A DNA stretch of 18,909 bases from positions 1-18,909 of the forward strand of contig JBOHCT010000071.1 of assembly GCA_050699055.1 (NCBI GenBank), in the 5' to 3' direction. This DNA is from JBOHCT01 sp050699055 (GTDB lineage Bacteria; Actinomycetota; Actinomycetes; Streptosporangiales; JBOHCT01). Shown piece after piece: positions 1 through 7,589 of the stretch. The notes beneath the pieces are model-generated. The model searched no databases. It saw nothing but the letters and a program-made list of their open reading frames with translations, and was not told where the DNA came from. A program made the translations under genes and the position numbers. Within the stretch, counting starts at the first letter, position 1, and each line of letters begins with the position of its first letter.

Positions 1-916
1 CCAGATCGGCGGTGCCTGCCATGATCTGCTGGAAGGCGGACTGAGCCTCGACGCCCTCCGTCACGACGATCTTGTTCACGTAGGCGTGCCGCACGTCGTC
101 GGTGCTCGCCTTCCACGTCGGGTTGCGCTTCAGCACGATCTGCTTGTTCGGCTCGTAGGTCGTGATCTGGTACGGGCCGTCGGAGATCGTGTGCGTACGG
201 AACTCCCCGCCATCGGGCTTGTACTTCAGGTACTCCTTGGGGACCGCCGAGGTGAACGGCATCGCCATGATCTCGAGAAAGTCCGGCGTCGGGTGCTGCA
301 ACGTGATCTGCAGCGTCAAGTCCCCCTTGACCTGCACGCCACTGATATCGTTCGCGCTGAGATAGTCGGCGATTGCGCTGGGCGTGCCCTCGACGCCGTG
401 AAAGCCGCTACAGAATTGCGACATCCCTTTGATCGTGTTCGTGTAGTACGCCAGGCCGGCGCTCGGCCGTACCGGATTGCACAGCCGCTCGAGGCCGCGG
501 GCGAAATCCTTGGCGGTCACCTGCCGTGCCCCGGACGGCGCGTTCCACTTCACGCCCTTCTTGAGGTGGAACGTATAGGTCAGGCCGTCCTTGCTGAGCC
601 CGCCGTTCTGCCCGGTCGGCACCCGCGTCGCCGCGTCCGGCACGATCTCGCCGGCCCGGTTGATGTTGTTCGTGCTGGGCCAGGTCACGAGCTGGCGGGT
701 GAAGGCACGCTCGAGAGCGAACGTCGAGACATAGTAGGCGCTGGCGGTGTCGAGGTGGTCGACATCGCCCTTGCCGATGTAGGTGAGCGTGCCGCCCTTC
801 TGGGGCTCCGCGGCGCTCGAGGGCTGGTTGCCGCCGCCGCCCCCACCGCAGGCGGCCAGGCCGAGGGCCAAGGCCGCCCCGACGACCAAGGCGCGCGTCG
901 GACGTGGTCGCACCAT
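1..916 (-). CDS. ABC transporter substrate-binding lipoprotein, family 5 (partial, C-terminus beyond window)
   Basis: About 305 residues of a peptide/nickel/opine-type solute-binding protein (SBP_bac_5) are visible; the frame is open to the window edge, so the C-terminal part lies outside. The ATG at 914-916 follows a GAGGGG ribosome site. The N-terminus has two to three arginines, a hydrophobic stretch and a lipobox ending LGLAAC (Cys23), then a Gly-rich tether, so it should be a lipoprotein on the outer face of the membrane. The mature protein starts with KGGTLTYIGKGDVDHLD, the usual opening of this family, followed by KKGVKWNAPSG and TAKDFARGLERL, which match the family signature region. 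Family members deliver oligopeptides, metals or sugars to a two-permease, two-ATPase importer; none of those partners is in view, and the substrate cannot be told from sequence. Confident on family, not on substrate. Confidence 0.9.
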   Translation of the reverse strand, partial: MVRPRPTRALVVGAALALGLAACGGGGGGNQPSSAAEPQKGGTLTYIGKGDVDHLDTASAYYVSTFALERAFTRQLVTWPSTNNINRAGEIVPDAATRVPTGQNGGLSKDGLTYTFHLKKGVKWNAPSGARQVTAKDFARGLERLCNPVRPSAGLAYYTNTIKGMSQFCSGFHGVEGTPSAIADYLSANDISGVQVKGDLTLQITLQHPTPDFLEIMAMPFTSAVPKEYLKYKPDGGEFRTHTISDGPYQITTYEPNKQIVLKRNPTWKASTDDVRHAYVNKIVVTEGVEAQSAFQQIMAGTADL

Positions 917-1091
917 CGCCCCTCACTCCAGTGAGCCCAGGCACCGGGCACACCGCCGTGGGCCATGAGTTCCGCCGCCCCCGGCGGGGCCCGAGCCACT
1001 GACCCTCAGTACACTTCTCGCCCCTGATGCCACCATCGCGACCACGAACGACCAACCCGCGCGAGGTCATGAACCTCCTCCCCCGCGCATG

Positions 1092-2723
1092 TCAGGCGCG
1101 GAAGTGGAAGACGCCCCAGACGAGGTACTCGTTGTCGCCACCCTCGACCCAGTGCCCAAGGCCCTTCTTCATCCGTGCGACGTAGTCGCCGCTGACGATT
1201 CCCGAGACCTCGTCTTCGCGGTTCTCTAGTTCCCGCAGGACGCGACCGTAATGCCTCGACAGCTGCTGGCTGTGGTCGTCGAACTCGACCTCCTGCCACC
1301 CGAGACGTCGAGCCGCACCCCGGTAGAAAGCGGGCGAGCCCATCGTTTCCAGGTGGATGCGCTCCCGGATCGGCGCCAGCACACCGGACGGGCAGTCGTC
1401 GGCGGCCATCGGGTCGGTGAAGACGAAGTCGCCGCCGCTCCGCAGAACACGGTCGACCTCTTCGAAGACCCTGTCGCGATCACCGCTGTGCAGCAGGGCG
1501 TCCTGTGACCAGACCACGTCGAATGTGTCCGCCGGGTAAGGAATGTTCTCAAAAGCGCCCTCGACGACCTCGATCAGGTGCGACAAGCCCTGCTCGTCGT
1601 TCATCTGACGATCGCGTCGGTTCTCCACCGCACTGAGGTTGAGGGCGACCACCCGACATCCATAGGTTCGGGCAAGGTACCGTGCCGCGCCACCGTAGCC
1701 GGCGCCGATGTCCAGGACCCTCGTGTCAGGCCCGAGGCTCACCTTCTCCGCCATGCGCTCCACCGTGCGGCGGCTCGCGTCGAAGATGGGCTCGTCGGCG
1801 TGATCGTACATGCCGACGTGAATGTCTTCGCCGCCCCAGACGGTGAAATAAAAGTTGTCCGCATCGTCGGAGTCGTAGTACTCGCGCGCGGTGTCGACGG
1901 CTACTCCATAGGATCCCCGCCCGCCGGTGTACGTCTTCTCGGCGATGTGGACAAAGAAGTCCGGCTCATCCTCCCGGTAGGTCTCCTGGAAATCACCATA
2001 GGTCTGTACGTCCTGAAAGCCGACCTCGCGCATCAGCTGGCGGACGTACCTCTTTCGCAGCGGAAACATGTTCAGGTAGAAGACCGAGTCGTCAGGGAAG
2101 CTGTAGCGGAAGCGCGCCAGCCCCTCGTCCATGTGCTCCGGCTCCGCGGAGACCTCGTCGCCACAGTAGTAGTAGGTGTGGGTACTCGAGTATCCGCTGT
2201 CCAAGATGGCGTCGTAGTTGCGCTGATCGAGAATGAGAATACCGTCGTGTTTGAGCATGGCGTAGAACTCGGCCAGCGCCTTACGGCGGTCGCGTTCGGC
2301 GAACAGGTGGGTAAACGAGTTTCCGAGGCAGATGATCGCGTCGTACTCGCCGTGTACGTCCCGGTTGAGGCATCGCCAGTCGGCACGTACGACCCGTAGG
2401 ATGTGCTCACCGTGTTTCAGTCCGTTCTCGAACGCCTTGGCCAGCATCTCCGCGCTGCCGTCGGCGCTGACCACCTCAAAACCCTCTTCGAGGAGCCTGA
2501 CCGAGTGGAACCCAGTGCCCGTGGCCACGTCCAGGACCTTCTTCGCGCCCCGGGCCTTGAGCTGGTCGATGAAGAAGCTTCCCTCGCTCGCTGCCCGCTT
2601 TCTCCAGTCAATGAGCTCGTCCCACTTCTCGACGAAGCCGGGAACGTACTCCGCGACGTAATGATCCGTGGAACGGACCTCGACCGGATTTTCTCCAAAG
2701 GACTGCGTGGTTGCCTCCGGAAT
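1092..2723 (-). CDS. Fused glycine/sarcosine N-methyltransferase and sarcosine/dimethylglycine N-methyltransferase (betaine synthesis)
   Basis: A two-domain SAM-dependent methyltransferase of about 543 residues. The first half carries the GSMT core (motif I VLDVATGTG at about 63-71, then EVVSADGS and DAIICLGNSFTHL); the second half carries the SDMT core (VLDIGAGYGG at about 336-345, then VVWSQDALLHSGDR). Together these domains methylate glycine three times via sarcosine and dimethylglycine to glycine betaine, a compatible solute; separate GSMT and SDMT proteins and natural fusions (Actinopolyspora halophila) are known. The protein cannot start at the GTG at 2528, because that lies inside motif I. 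Reading upstream gives family-like sequence (FGENPVEVR, HYVAEYVPGFVEKWDELIDW) back to a TAG at 2760-2762, with no ATG, GTG or TTG. I place the start at ATT 2721-2723, six bases after AGGAG. Cytoplasmic; monocistronic, with a candidate promoter at 2771-2799. Function is confident, the start codon less so. Confidence 0.88.
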   Translation of the reverse strand: MPEATTQSFGENPVEVRSTDHYVAEYVPGFVEKWDELIDWRKRAASEGSFFIDQLKARGAKKVLDVATGTGFHSVRLLEEGFEVVSADGSAEMLAKAFENGLKHGEHILRVVRADWRCLNRDVHGEYDAIICLGNSFTHLFAERDRRKALAEFYAMLKHDGILILDQRNYDAILDSGYSSTHTYYYCGDEVSAEPEHMDEGLARFRYSFPDDSVFYLNMFPLRKRYVRQLMREVGFQDVQTYGDFQETYREDEPDFFVHIAEKTYTGGRGSYGVAVDTAREYYDSDDADNFYFTVWGGEDIHVGMYDHADEPIFDASRRTVERMAEKVSLGPDTRVLDIGAGYGGAARYLARTYGCRVVALNLSAVENRRDRQMNDEQGLSHLIEVVEGAFENIPYPADTFDVVWSQDALLHSGDRDRVFEEVDRVLRSGGDFVFTDPMAADDCPSGVLAPIRERIHLETMGSPAFYRGAARRLGWQEVEFDDHSQQLSRHYGRVLRELENREDEVSGIVSGDYVARMKKGLGHWVEGGDNEYLVWGVFHFRA

Positions 2724-3202
2724 GACTTTCTCCTCTCTCTCCGGTGGAGCGGCGCACGACTACCTTCCGCATAGTACACACGAAACTACTGAATAGGAAC
2801 ACCCCGGATTTGTTGCTTCCTGAGAAACGAGTTGCACAGAATGAAAAAGGAGATGAGTGTTACGCGTCATGTTTCCGCTGGTCAGCGCCGACATGGCCGG
2901 GGTCGTGCCGCCGTCGCCCCCGGGGTTGGGCACACCGCGGATCGCCTGTTGGCCTCAATGCGCCATCTCGCTGGGTGACCGCTGGTGTCCAGATGAACCC
3001 GACCGGCCGAAGAGGGTACCAGCGGCCGACCACGGCGCACCCGGCGACCGCCAGGCCCACCGTCACGGCGAGAGACCGAGACCGCCGAGCCAGTGGCTGA
3101 GGTGCGTCGCGAGGACGGCGGTCTGGCGTTCTCGTCCCCGACCGACGGGGAGCACACCTTCGTCCTCGCATTCGACCGACCCTGAATCTGGCAGGACAAG
3201 CC
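2724..3202. other. Gene-poor interval between the betaine methyltransferase and the SCO1-like gene
   Basis: About 480 bases between divergent genes. The part next to the methyltransferase (2760-2870) is AT-rich and holds its likely promoter. The rest is GC-rich and open in several frames, but none gives a recognisable protein. A 30-residue frame at 3093-3185 (GTG start, ending in VLAFDRP and TGA) stops 17 bases before the SCO1-like start and could be the tail of a lost upstream gene; I do not call it. A frame opening at GTG 2857 has AAGGAG four bases upstream but encodes unconvincing Pro/Arg-rich sequence that runs into the SCO1 gene out of frame. Confidence 0.5.
2771..2799 (-). promoter_or_regulatory. 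Candidate sigma-A-type promoter of the betaine methyltransferase gene
   Basis: Read on the minus strand, TTCCTA (2799-2794) and TACTAT (2776-2771) are separated by 17 bases, a fair -35/-10 pair in a locally AT-rich stretch. Transcription would begin near 2764, giving a leader of about 40 bases that contains the AGGAG site. Motif-based only. Confidence 0.4.
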
Positions 3203-3736
3203 GTGCAAGTTCTTCCGCGTCCCCCGATCCGGCCCGAGTTCACCCTCGTGGACCATCACGGCCGCCTCGTCACGGCGGGCGACTACGCCGGCCGGTGGGC
3301 GGTGGTGTTCTTCGGGTTCACCAGCTGCAAGGCCATCCGCCCCCGTGCGCTGACCCGCATCGCCGATGTCCTCGACCAGCTGGGACCCGCGGCCGAGCGC
3401 GTCCACGCCCTCTACGTGACGGTCGACCCCGAACGTGACACCCCCGAGGTCATGCGCCGACACCTCGCCGAACACCACCCCAGGTTCGTCGGTCTCACCG
3501 GCTCAACCGAACAGATCGAGGAGGCGAAGCGCAGCTTCCGCGTCTTCGCCGTCAGGAAGAGCGACCCGGACGATCCCGAGGGCTACCGGGTGCCGCACTC
3601 GGCGATCGTCTACGTCGTCGACCCGGACGGCCGCTATCGCACGCACTTCACCGACTCCTACCCCGACGACGAACGGGTGGCAGCTCTCCGCGAGCTGCTC
3701 CACAGGAGAGCCGCCACGACGAGACAGGATCCCTGA
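3203..3736 (+). CDS. SCO1/SenC-family thioredoxin-fold protein with altered copper site
   Basis: A 177-residue protein with the SCO1/SenC fold: EFTLVDHHGRLV, then WAVVFFGFTSC, ALYVTVDPERDTPEV, and VPHSAIVYVVDPDGRY. SCO proteins bind copper through a CxxxC pair and a distant His and help assemble the CuA site of cytochrome c oxidase. Here the His is kept (His132) and the first Cys is kept (Cys42), but the second Cys position is Arg46 (TSCKAIRP), a codon one base from Cys. There is also no signal peptide, lipobox or transmembrane helix before the domain, whereas most homologues are anchored outside the membrane. The GTG start follows AGGA at a six-base gap; no in-frame upstream start adds an anchor before the TGA at 3098-3100. 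It converges on the next gene with a 15-base gap. Family confident; copper delivery is doubtful. Confidence 0.82.
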   Translation: MQVLPRPPIRPEFTLVDHHGRLVTAGDYAGRWAVVFFGFTSCKAIRPRALTRIADVLDQLGPAAERVHALYVTVDPERDTPEVMRRHLAEHHPRFVGLTGSTEQIEEAKRSFRVFAVRKSDPDDPEGYRVPHSAIVYVVDPDGRYRTHFTDSYPDDERVAALRELLHRRAATTRQDP

Positions 3737-3751
3737 CGCGCGGAGCGGCGG

Positions 3752-4423
3752 TCATCGCTTGTCCGAGTCAGGCCACTCGTCGGTGTCGAACGCCTCGCTC
3801 AAGTACTGGGCGAGGTCGATGGTTCGGGCCGGGTCGGGGACGCGGATGTCGACCGCGGCGGTGAAGCCCGTCAGCTCGAAGCCAACCTGCATGCGGGCAT
3901 CTGTGTCGTTCGCCCGCGGCGCGACCAGGTCGATACCGACAGCGGCCACGTGTTCCCGGTCGTCGAGCGTCACCTCCGCGGTGATGTGCACCCAATCGCG
4001 GGCGAGACCGGCGAACGTGATCGCCGCGAGGGGCTCCCGGTCGAGCCGAACACGCATGCGCCCCGGCGCCGTGACCTCCGTGGTGCCGCAGGCCAGGCGC
4101 AGCGCCTCAAACGCCCAGGTGGGATGGAAGACGCTCCACTGCCCGGGCCGACCGCTCTGCCGCGTCCAGCGTCCGTCGCGCAACGCCTGGTAGACCGTGG
4201 CGCCATCCAGCACCAGCGCCGACTCCGGCCCATCGAGTCGGCAGCGGTCGCTAGCGAAGTCGACCACCCCGTCCTGTCGCAGCGGCCCCGCCAGACTCGC
4301 CCCCTCCCGGTGCTCGAGACCGGTGAGGCTGGTCGACACCGCCACCGTGGCGCTGCCTCGGCGTGTCCCGGCGACACGCTCAGCCAGGTACCGGGGGCCG
4401 TCACGCGGCGGTGGCGGCTGCAT
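3752..4423 (-). CDS. Uncharacterised protein resembling LppX/LprAFG lipid-binding proteins, no signal peptide
   Basis: The ATG at 4421-4423 gives 223 residues. I do not recognise an exact family, but the order of features is like mycobacterial and streptomycete LppX/LprAFG lipoproteins: a threshold-like GVVDFASDRCRLD strand region, LVLDGATVYQALRDGRWTR, a central ALRLA segment, paired strands (RMRVRLD, WVHITAEVTLDD, AAVGIDLVA) and a closing strand before VDIRVPDPA. Those proteins are exported and carry lipids; this one has no signal peptide or lipobox, so either the true start is elsewhere (a GTG at 4433-4435 adds four residues only) or it acts inside the cell. The same frame stays open to 4969 across the divergent sugar dehydrogenase, but that part is Pro/Arg-rich shadow sequence. 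No clear ribosome site. Coding is likely; the relationship is tentative. Confidence 0.6.
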   Translation of the reverse strand: MQPPPPRDGPRYLAERVAGTRRGSATVAVSTSLTGLEHREGASLAGPLRQDGVVDFASDRCRLDGPESALVLDGATVYQALRDGRWTRQSGRPGQWSVFHPTWAFEALRLACGTTEVTAPGRMRVRLDREPLAAITFAGLARDWVHITAEVTLDDREHVAAVGIDLVAPRANDTDARMQVGFELTGFTAAVDIRVPDPARTIDLAQYLSEAFDTDEWPDSDKR

Positions 4424-4649
4424 CGCAGGACGCACACGGCCGAGGCTAGTCGACAGGTCCCCCGGCCCGCCCGCCCCGGAAGAGGCGGGCGTTGGCCTCT
4501 TCCTGTCGCCCGCGCCGTGTCGCCAGCCGGTCTTGGCTACGTTCGGTGGCAAGGCGACGCGCTCACGGGCGCTCAAGACGTACCGGGTACGGAACCTCCA
4601 ACGCTGCTGGCGTGTCATAGGGGGACAGATGCCTTCCGGAGGGAACGCG

Positions 4650-5786
4650 ATGCCCCGATCTTCTCGACGCGGGGGACTGTGCGCCGCCGCGCTGAGCCTG
4701 TGCCTGGTGCTCGCGGCAGCGGGCTGTACCGGCGGCTCGGGACCCGCGGGGGGAGGTGGTACACACGTCTCTTCGGCGACGCCGACGCCGGGAAAGTCAG
4801 GGGCGGCGGCATCCGCGCCGACCCCTAAGGTCGTAGACACGATCGCGAAGGGCCTGAAGGTGCCGTGGGGGTTGGCGTTCCTGCCCGACGGCAGCGCCCT
4901 GGTCTCCGAGCGTGACTCCGCCCGAATCCTGCGGGTGACCCCGCACGGAAAGGTCACCGAGGTCGGCACGCTGCCGTCGGTGGTGCCAGGAGGAGAGGGC
5001 GGGCAGCTCGATCTCGCCGTCTCGCCGCACTTCGCCTCAGATCACCTGGTGTACGCCTACTACACCGCCGCGGACGACAACAGGATCGTGCGGATGACGT
5101 ACCAGAACGGCAAGCTCGGCAGCCCTGACCCGGTGCTGACCGGCATCCCGAAGGGCACGATCCACAACGGAGGTCGGATCGTGTTCGGCCCCGACGGGAT
5201 GTTGTACGCAAGCACCGGGGAGACCGGCGACGGCGAGCTGGCTCAGAACAAGCAGTCACTCGGCGGGAAGATTCTGCGGATCACGCCCGAGGGTGCGGTG
5301 CCGCCCGACAACCCGTTCCCGAACTCGCCGGTCTACAGCTATGGGCATCGCAACGTCGAGGGGCTGGCGTTCGACTCCCGCGACCGGCTGTGGGCCGCGG
5401 AGTTCGGCGAGAGCACCTGGGACGAGCTCAACCTCATCCGTCCCGGTGGCAACTACGGGTGGCCGGTCGTGGAAGGCTCCTCTGACAACGACAAGTTCAT
5501 CAACCCGGTGTGGCAGTGGCACCCGGCGAAGGCGTCGCCCAGCGGGATCGCCATCGTCGACGACGTCGTCTACATCGCCTGCCTGCGCGGCGAGCGGGTC
5601 TGGCAGGCCTCCATCACCGGGGACCATGTCACCACGCCGAGGCCGTTCTTCACCGGCGAGTACGGCAGGCTGCGGACAATCGCCGAAGCCCCGGACGGCT
5701 CGCTGTGGCTCACCACAAGTAACCGCGACGGCCGCGGAGACCCCCACCCCGGGGACGACAAGATCCTCCGTGTCGCTCTGCGCTGA
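4650..5786 (+). CDS. PQQ-dependent sugar (aldose/sorbosone-type) dehydrogenase lipoprotein
   Basis: A 378-residue exported protein of the soluble glucose/sorbosone dehydrogenase family, a six-bladed beta-propeller that oxidises sugars with PQQ. The ATG at 4650 follows GGAGGG at six bases; an in-frame ATG at 4629 is less well placed. A signal peptide ends at LVLAAAGC (Cys26), followed by a Gly/Ser/Pro-rich tether to about residue 58, so it is a lipoprotein. Family landmarks follow in order: VPWGLAFLPDG (71-81), GGQLDLAVSP (117-126), TIHNGGRIVFGPDG (170-183), YGHRNVEGLAFD (231-241) and GGNYGWPVVEG. His172, Arg234 and Asn235 are kept; the usual Gln in GHRNPQG is Glu237 here. No PQQ synthesis genes are in view, so the cofactor would come from elsewhere in the genome or outside. 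It converges on a hydroxyacid dehydrogenase. The natural substrate is unknown. Confidence 0.88.
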   Translation: MPRSSRRGGLCAAALSLCLVLAAAGCTGGSGPAGGGGTHVSSATPTPGKSGAAASAPTPKVVDTIAKGLKVPWGLAFLPDGSALVSERDSARILRVTPHGKVTEVGTLPSVVPGGEGGQLDLAVSPHFASDHLVYAYYTAADDNRIVRMTYQNGKLGSPDPVLTGIPKGTIHNGGRIVFGPDGMLYASTGETGDGELAQNKQSLGGKILRITPEGAVPPDNPFPNSPVYSYGHRNVEGLAFDSRDRLWAAEFGESTWDELNLIRPGGNYGWPVVEGSSDNDKFINPVWQWHPAKASPSGIAIVDDVVYIACLRGERVWQASITGDHVTTPRPFFTGEYGRLRTIAEAPDGSLWLTTSNRDGRGDPHPGDDKILRVALR

Positions 5787-5849
5787 CGTGCCGGCCGGAG
5801 CGGATCTGTGCACCCTGCGAGGTCGGCCCCGACGCGACAATCGAGAGGC

Positions 5850-6809
5850 TCAGGACAGCTGCCGGATCGGCGAGCCGGCCAGGAAGGCGACTACGTCGTC
5901 GACCGCGTCCCGGTAGTACGTCCGGTAGTTCCCCCGGGTGACGTAGCCGATGTGTGGGGTGGCCAGGACGTTCGGCAGGGATCGCAGTGCGTCGCCACAG
6001 GGCAGCGGCTCGACCTCGAAGACGTCGAGGCCCGCTCCGGCGATCTGCCCGGTGCGCAGGGCCTGGACCAGGGCCGGGCCATCGACGATCCCCGCGCGCG
6101 ACGTGTTGATCAGGTACGCCGACAGCCGCATCCGCTCGAACTCGGCCGCGCCGATCAGTCCCCTGGTCCGGTCGCCGAGCACCAGGTGCACGGAGACGAA
6201 GTCGCTGCCGGCCAACAGATCCGTCATGGACGGGGCAAGCCCGACCCCGACCTCGTCCGCGCGTTCCCTGGTCAGGTTCTTGCTCCACGCCACGACGTCC
6301 ATGCCGAACGCCTGCCCGACCCTGGCCACCCGGCCGCCGATCTTGCCCAGCCCGAGCAGGCCCAGCCGCGCGCCGTACAGATCCACCCCGACCGTGCTCT
6401 GCCAGGGACCGCGCGCCCTGAATGCGGCGTTCTCGACGGCGATGTTGCGAGCCAGCCCGAGGATGAGCGCCCAGGTCAACTCGGCGGGCGGCGCGGACGA
6501 ACCCGCTGTTCCGCACACCAGAACCCCACGGTCGGCGGCCGCCCCAAGATCGATCGAGGCATTGCGCATCCCAGTGGTGACCAACAGCCGCAGCCGGGGC
6601 AGCCGGGCGAACAACGACGCGCGGAACGGTGTCCGCTCCCGCATGGCGACCACGATCTCGAAGTCGCGGATCGCCGCCACCAGCTCATCCTCGGCGGCGA
6701 AGTGGCTGCGGAACACCGTCACGTCTACCTCATCGGCGACCGGCGCCCAATCGGCCACCTTCAGGGCAACGTCCTGGTAGTCGTCGAGCACGGCACAGCG
6801 AAGCTTCAT
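5850..6809 (-). CDS. D-isomer-specific 2-hydroxyacid dehydrogenase family protein
   Basis: A 319-residue NAD(P)-dependent oxidoreductase of the D-2-hydroxyacid dehydrogenase superfamily (phosphoglycerate dehydrogenase-like). The nucleotide-binding GLGKIG is at 153-158. The catalytic trio is present: Arg238 in NTSRAGIVD, Glu267 in LDVFEVEP and His286 in ATPHIGYV. The N-terminal substrate domain (1-100) has MRNASIDLGAAADRGVLVC in the usual place. These enzymes reversibly reduce 2-oxoacids to D-2-hydroxyacids in the cytoplasm; the exact substrate cannot be assigned. The length is that of a single catalytic unit with no ACT domain, so it is unlikely to be the main serine-pathway enzyme. The ATG at 6807-6809 follows GGGAGGG with a short spacer. 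The next gene upstream on the same strand ends 102 bases away, so co-transcription is possible. Confidence 0.9.
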   Translation of the reverse strand: MKLRCAVLDDYQDVALKVADWAPVADEVDVTVFRSHFAAEDELVAAIRDFEIVVAMRERTPFRASLFARLPRLRLLVTTGMRNASIDLGAAADRGVLVCGTAGSSAPPAELTWALILGLARNIAVENAAFRARGPWQSTVGVDLYGARLGLLGLGKIGGRVARVGQAFGMDVVAWSKNLTRERADEVGVGLAPSMTDLLAGSDFVSVHLVLGDRTRGLIGAAEFERMRLSAYLINTSRAGIVDGPALVQALRTGQIAGAGLDVFEVEPLPCGDALRSLPNVLATPHIGYVTRGNYRTYYRDAVDDVVAFLAGSPIRQLS

Positions 6810-6911
6810 CGGTTCGCCCTCCCGTCGGGGCTGGAAGCTGACGCTCTCCCCTGTCGATGCGCGGCGGGCTCGAACCCCGTCAGGCTGAACCGCGGTGTCA
6901 AGGACGGCCCG

Positions 6912-7460
6912 TCAGACGGCGCGGCCGAGGAAGTTGAGCAGCTGTGTCTGCTCGTCCGCGCCAGGCGGCGGCTCGATCTTCGGCCCGCACACTCCCGGCG
7001 TACGCAGCATCTCGTCGATGGGTTGGGCGGCCTCGAACGCGGCGTGGACCTCGTCAGGGTCGAGGCGCTCGTCGAGGCCGGCGGCGCGGGCGAGGTCCCA
7101 GGCGTGGATCAGCGTGTCGAAGCCGACGAAGCGGTCGACGCCCCGCTCGAAGGTCATCCGCCCCATCGGCGAGTCGTACTCGACCGTGGCCGTGGCGGGA
7201 TCATCCAACGCGGCCTGCACCGTGTCGCGCACGGCGAACCACGCGCCGACCGGGTCGTCGTCGACGGACGGTGTGGACGGGATCCGCCGGTTCACGCGGT
7301 CGAGAAACATCTGCGCGCCGTCGCCCATGTGGCGAACGACGTCGCGGGCGGTCCAGCCCTCGCAGGGCGCGGGGCTTGCCCACCGGTCGGGCGTTACGGC
7401 GACGACCTTCTCGGTGAAGCCCGTGGCGAGACGGCGGTAATGGTCGGCGATATCGCTCAT
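6912..7460 (-). CDS. TIGR03086-type metal-binding protein (DinB/maleylpyruvate isomerase N-terminal fold)
   Basis: A 182-residue actinobacterial protein of the mycothiol-dependent maleylpyruvate isomerase/DinB-like superfamily. It opens with DIADHYRRLATGFTEKV, then WTARDVVRHMGDGAQMFL and later RFVGFDTLIHAWDLARAAGLDE; His44, His119 and Asp122 fit the three-ligand metal site of this four-helix fold. Many members use mycothiol as cofactor, but most, including this one, have no proven substrate. The ATG at 7458-7460 has no Shine-Dalgarno; instead TACTCT on the minus strand (7473-7468) sits seven bases upstream, so the message is probably leaderless. The frame stays open to 8324 through the AraC gene, but that extension is antisense shadow. 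It is divergent from the AraC-family gene with 129 bases between them, a pairing that suggests the regulator may control it. Confidence 0.82.
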   Translation of the reverse strand: MSDIADHYRRLATGFTEKVVAVTPDRWASPAPCEGWTARDVVRHMGDGAQMFLDRVNRRIPSTPSVDDDPVGAWFAVRDTVQAALDDPATATVEYDSPMGRMTFERGVDRFVGFDTLIHAWDLARAAGLDERLDPDEVHAAFEAAQPIDEMLRTPGVCGPKIEPPPGADEQTQLLNFLGRAV

Positions 7461-7467
7461 AAACGAG

Positions 7468-7473
7468 AGAGTA
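7468..7473 (-). promoter_or_regulatory. Putative -10 box (TACTCT) of a leaderless gene
   Basis: TACTCT on the minus strand lies seven bases before the ATG at 7460, the spacing expected when transcription starts at the A of the start codon. No strong -35 match is visible. Confidence 0.45.
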
Positions 7474-7577
7474 GCGACCCGGACGAGGGATCGTCTTGAA
7501 CAAACGCGACAGTATGGACCGGCGACAGTGAGAGCGGCCCGCACCGACGCACCACCTCGCCGTGGCCTCCCACCCTC

Positions 7578-7583
7578 TAGAGT
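7578..7583 (+). promoter_or_regulatory. Putative -10 box (TAGAGT) of a leaderless AraC-family gene
   Basis: TAGAGT lies six bases before the GTG at 7590, and no Shine-Dalgarno precedes that GTG. This spacing places the transcript start at the start codon. Confidence 0.45.
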
Positions 7584-7589
7584 GACGGC

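Noticed and set aside
2860..3243. Minus-strand frame with a hydrophobic stretch (SLAVTVGLAVAGCAVVG)
   Set aside because: The rest is Arg-rich with no homology-like pattern and the frame overlaps the SCO1 start; it looks like GC-rich noise.
2857..3438. Plus-strand frame of 193 codons before and across the SCO1-like gene
   Set aside because: It has a tempting AAGGAG before the GTG, but the product is low-complexity and its second half is an out-of-frame copy of the SCO1 coding region.
4424..4969. Upstream extension of the LppX-like frame to 405 codons
   Set aside because: The added part is Pro/Arg-rich, antisense to a clear sugar dehydrogenase signal peptide and domain, and has no family features.
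5808..7499. Long plus-strand frame of 563 codons
   Set aside because: It is the antisense shadow of the hydroxyacid dehydrogenase and TIGR03086-type genes and is rich in His, Arg and Pro with no domain.
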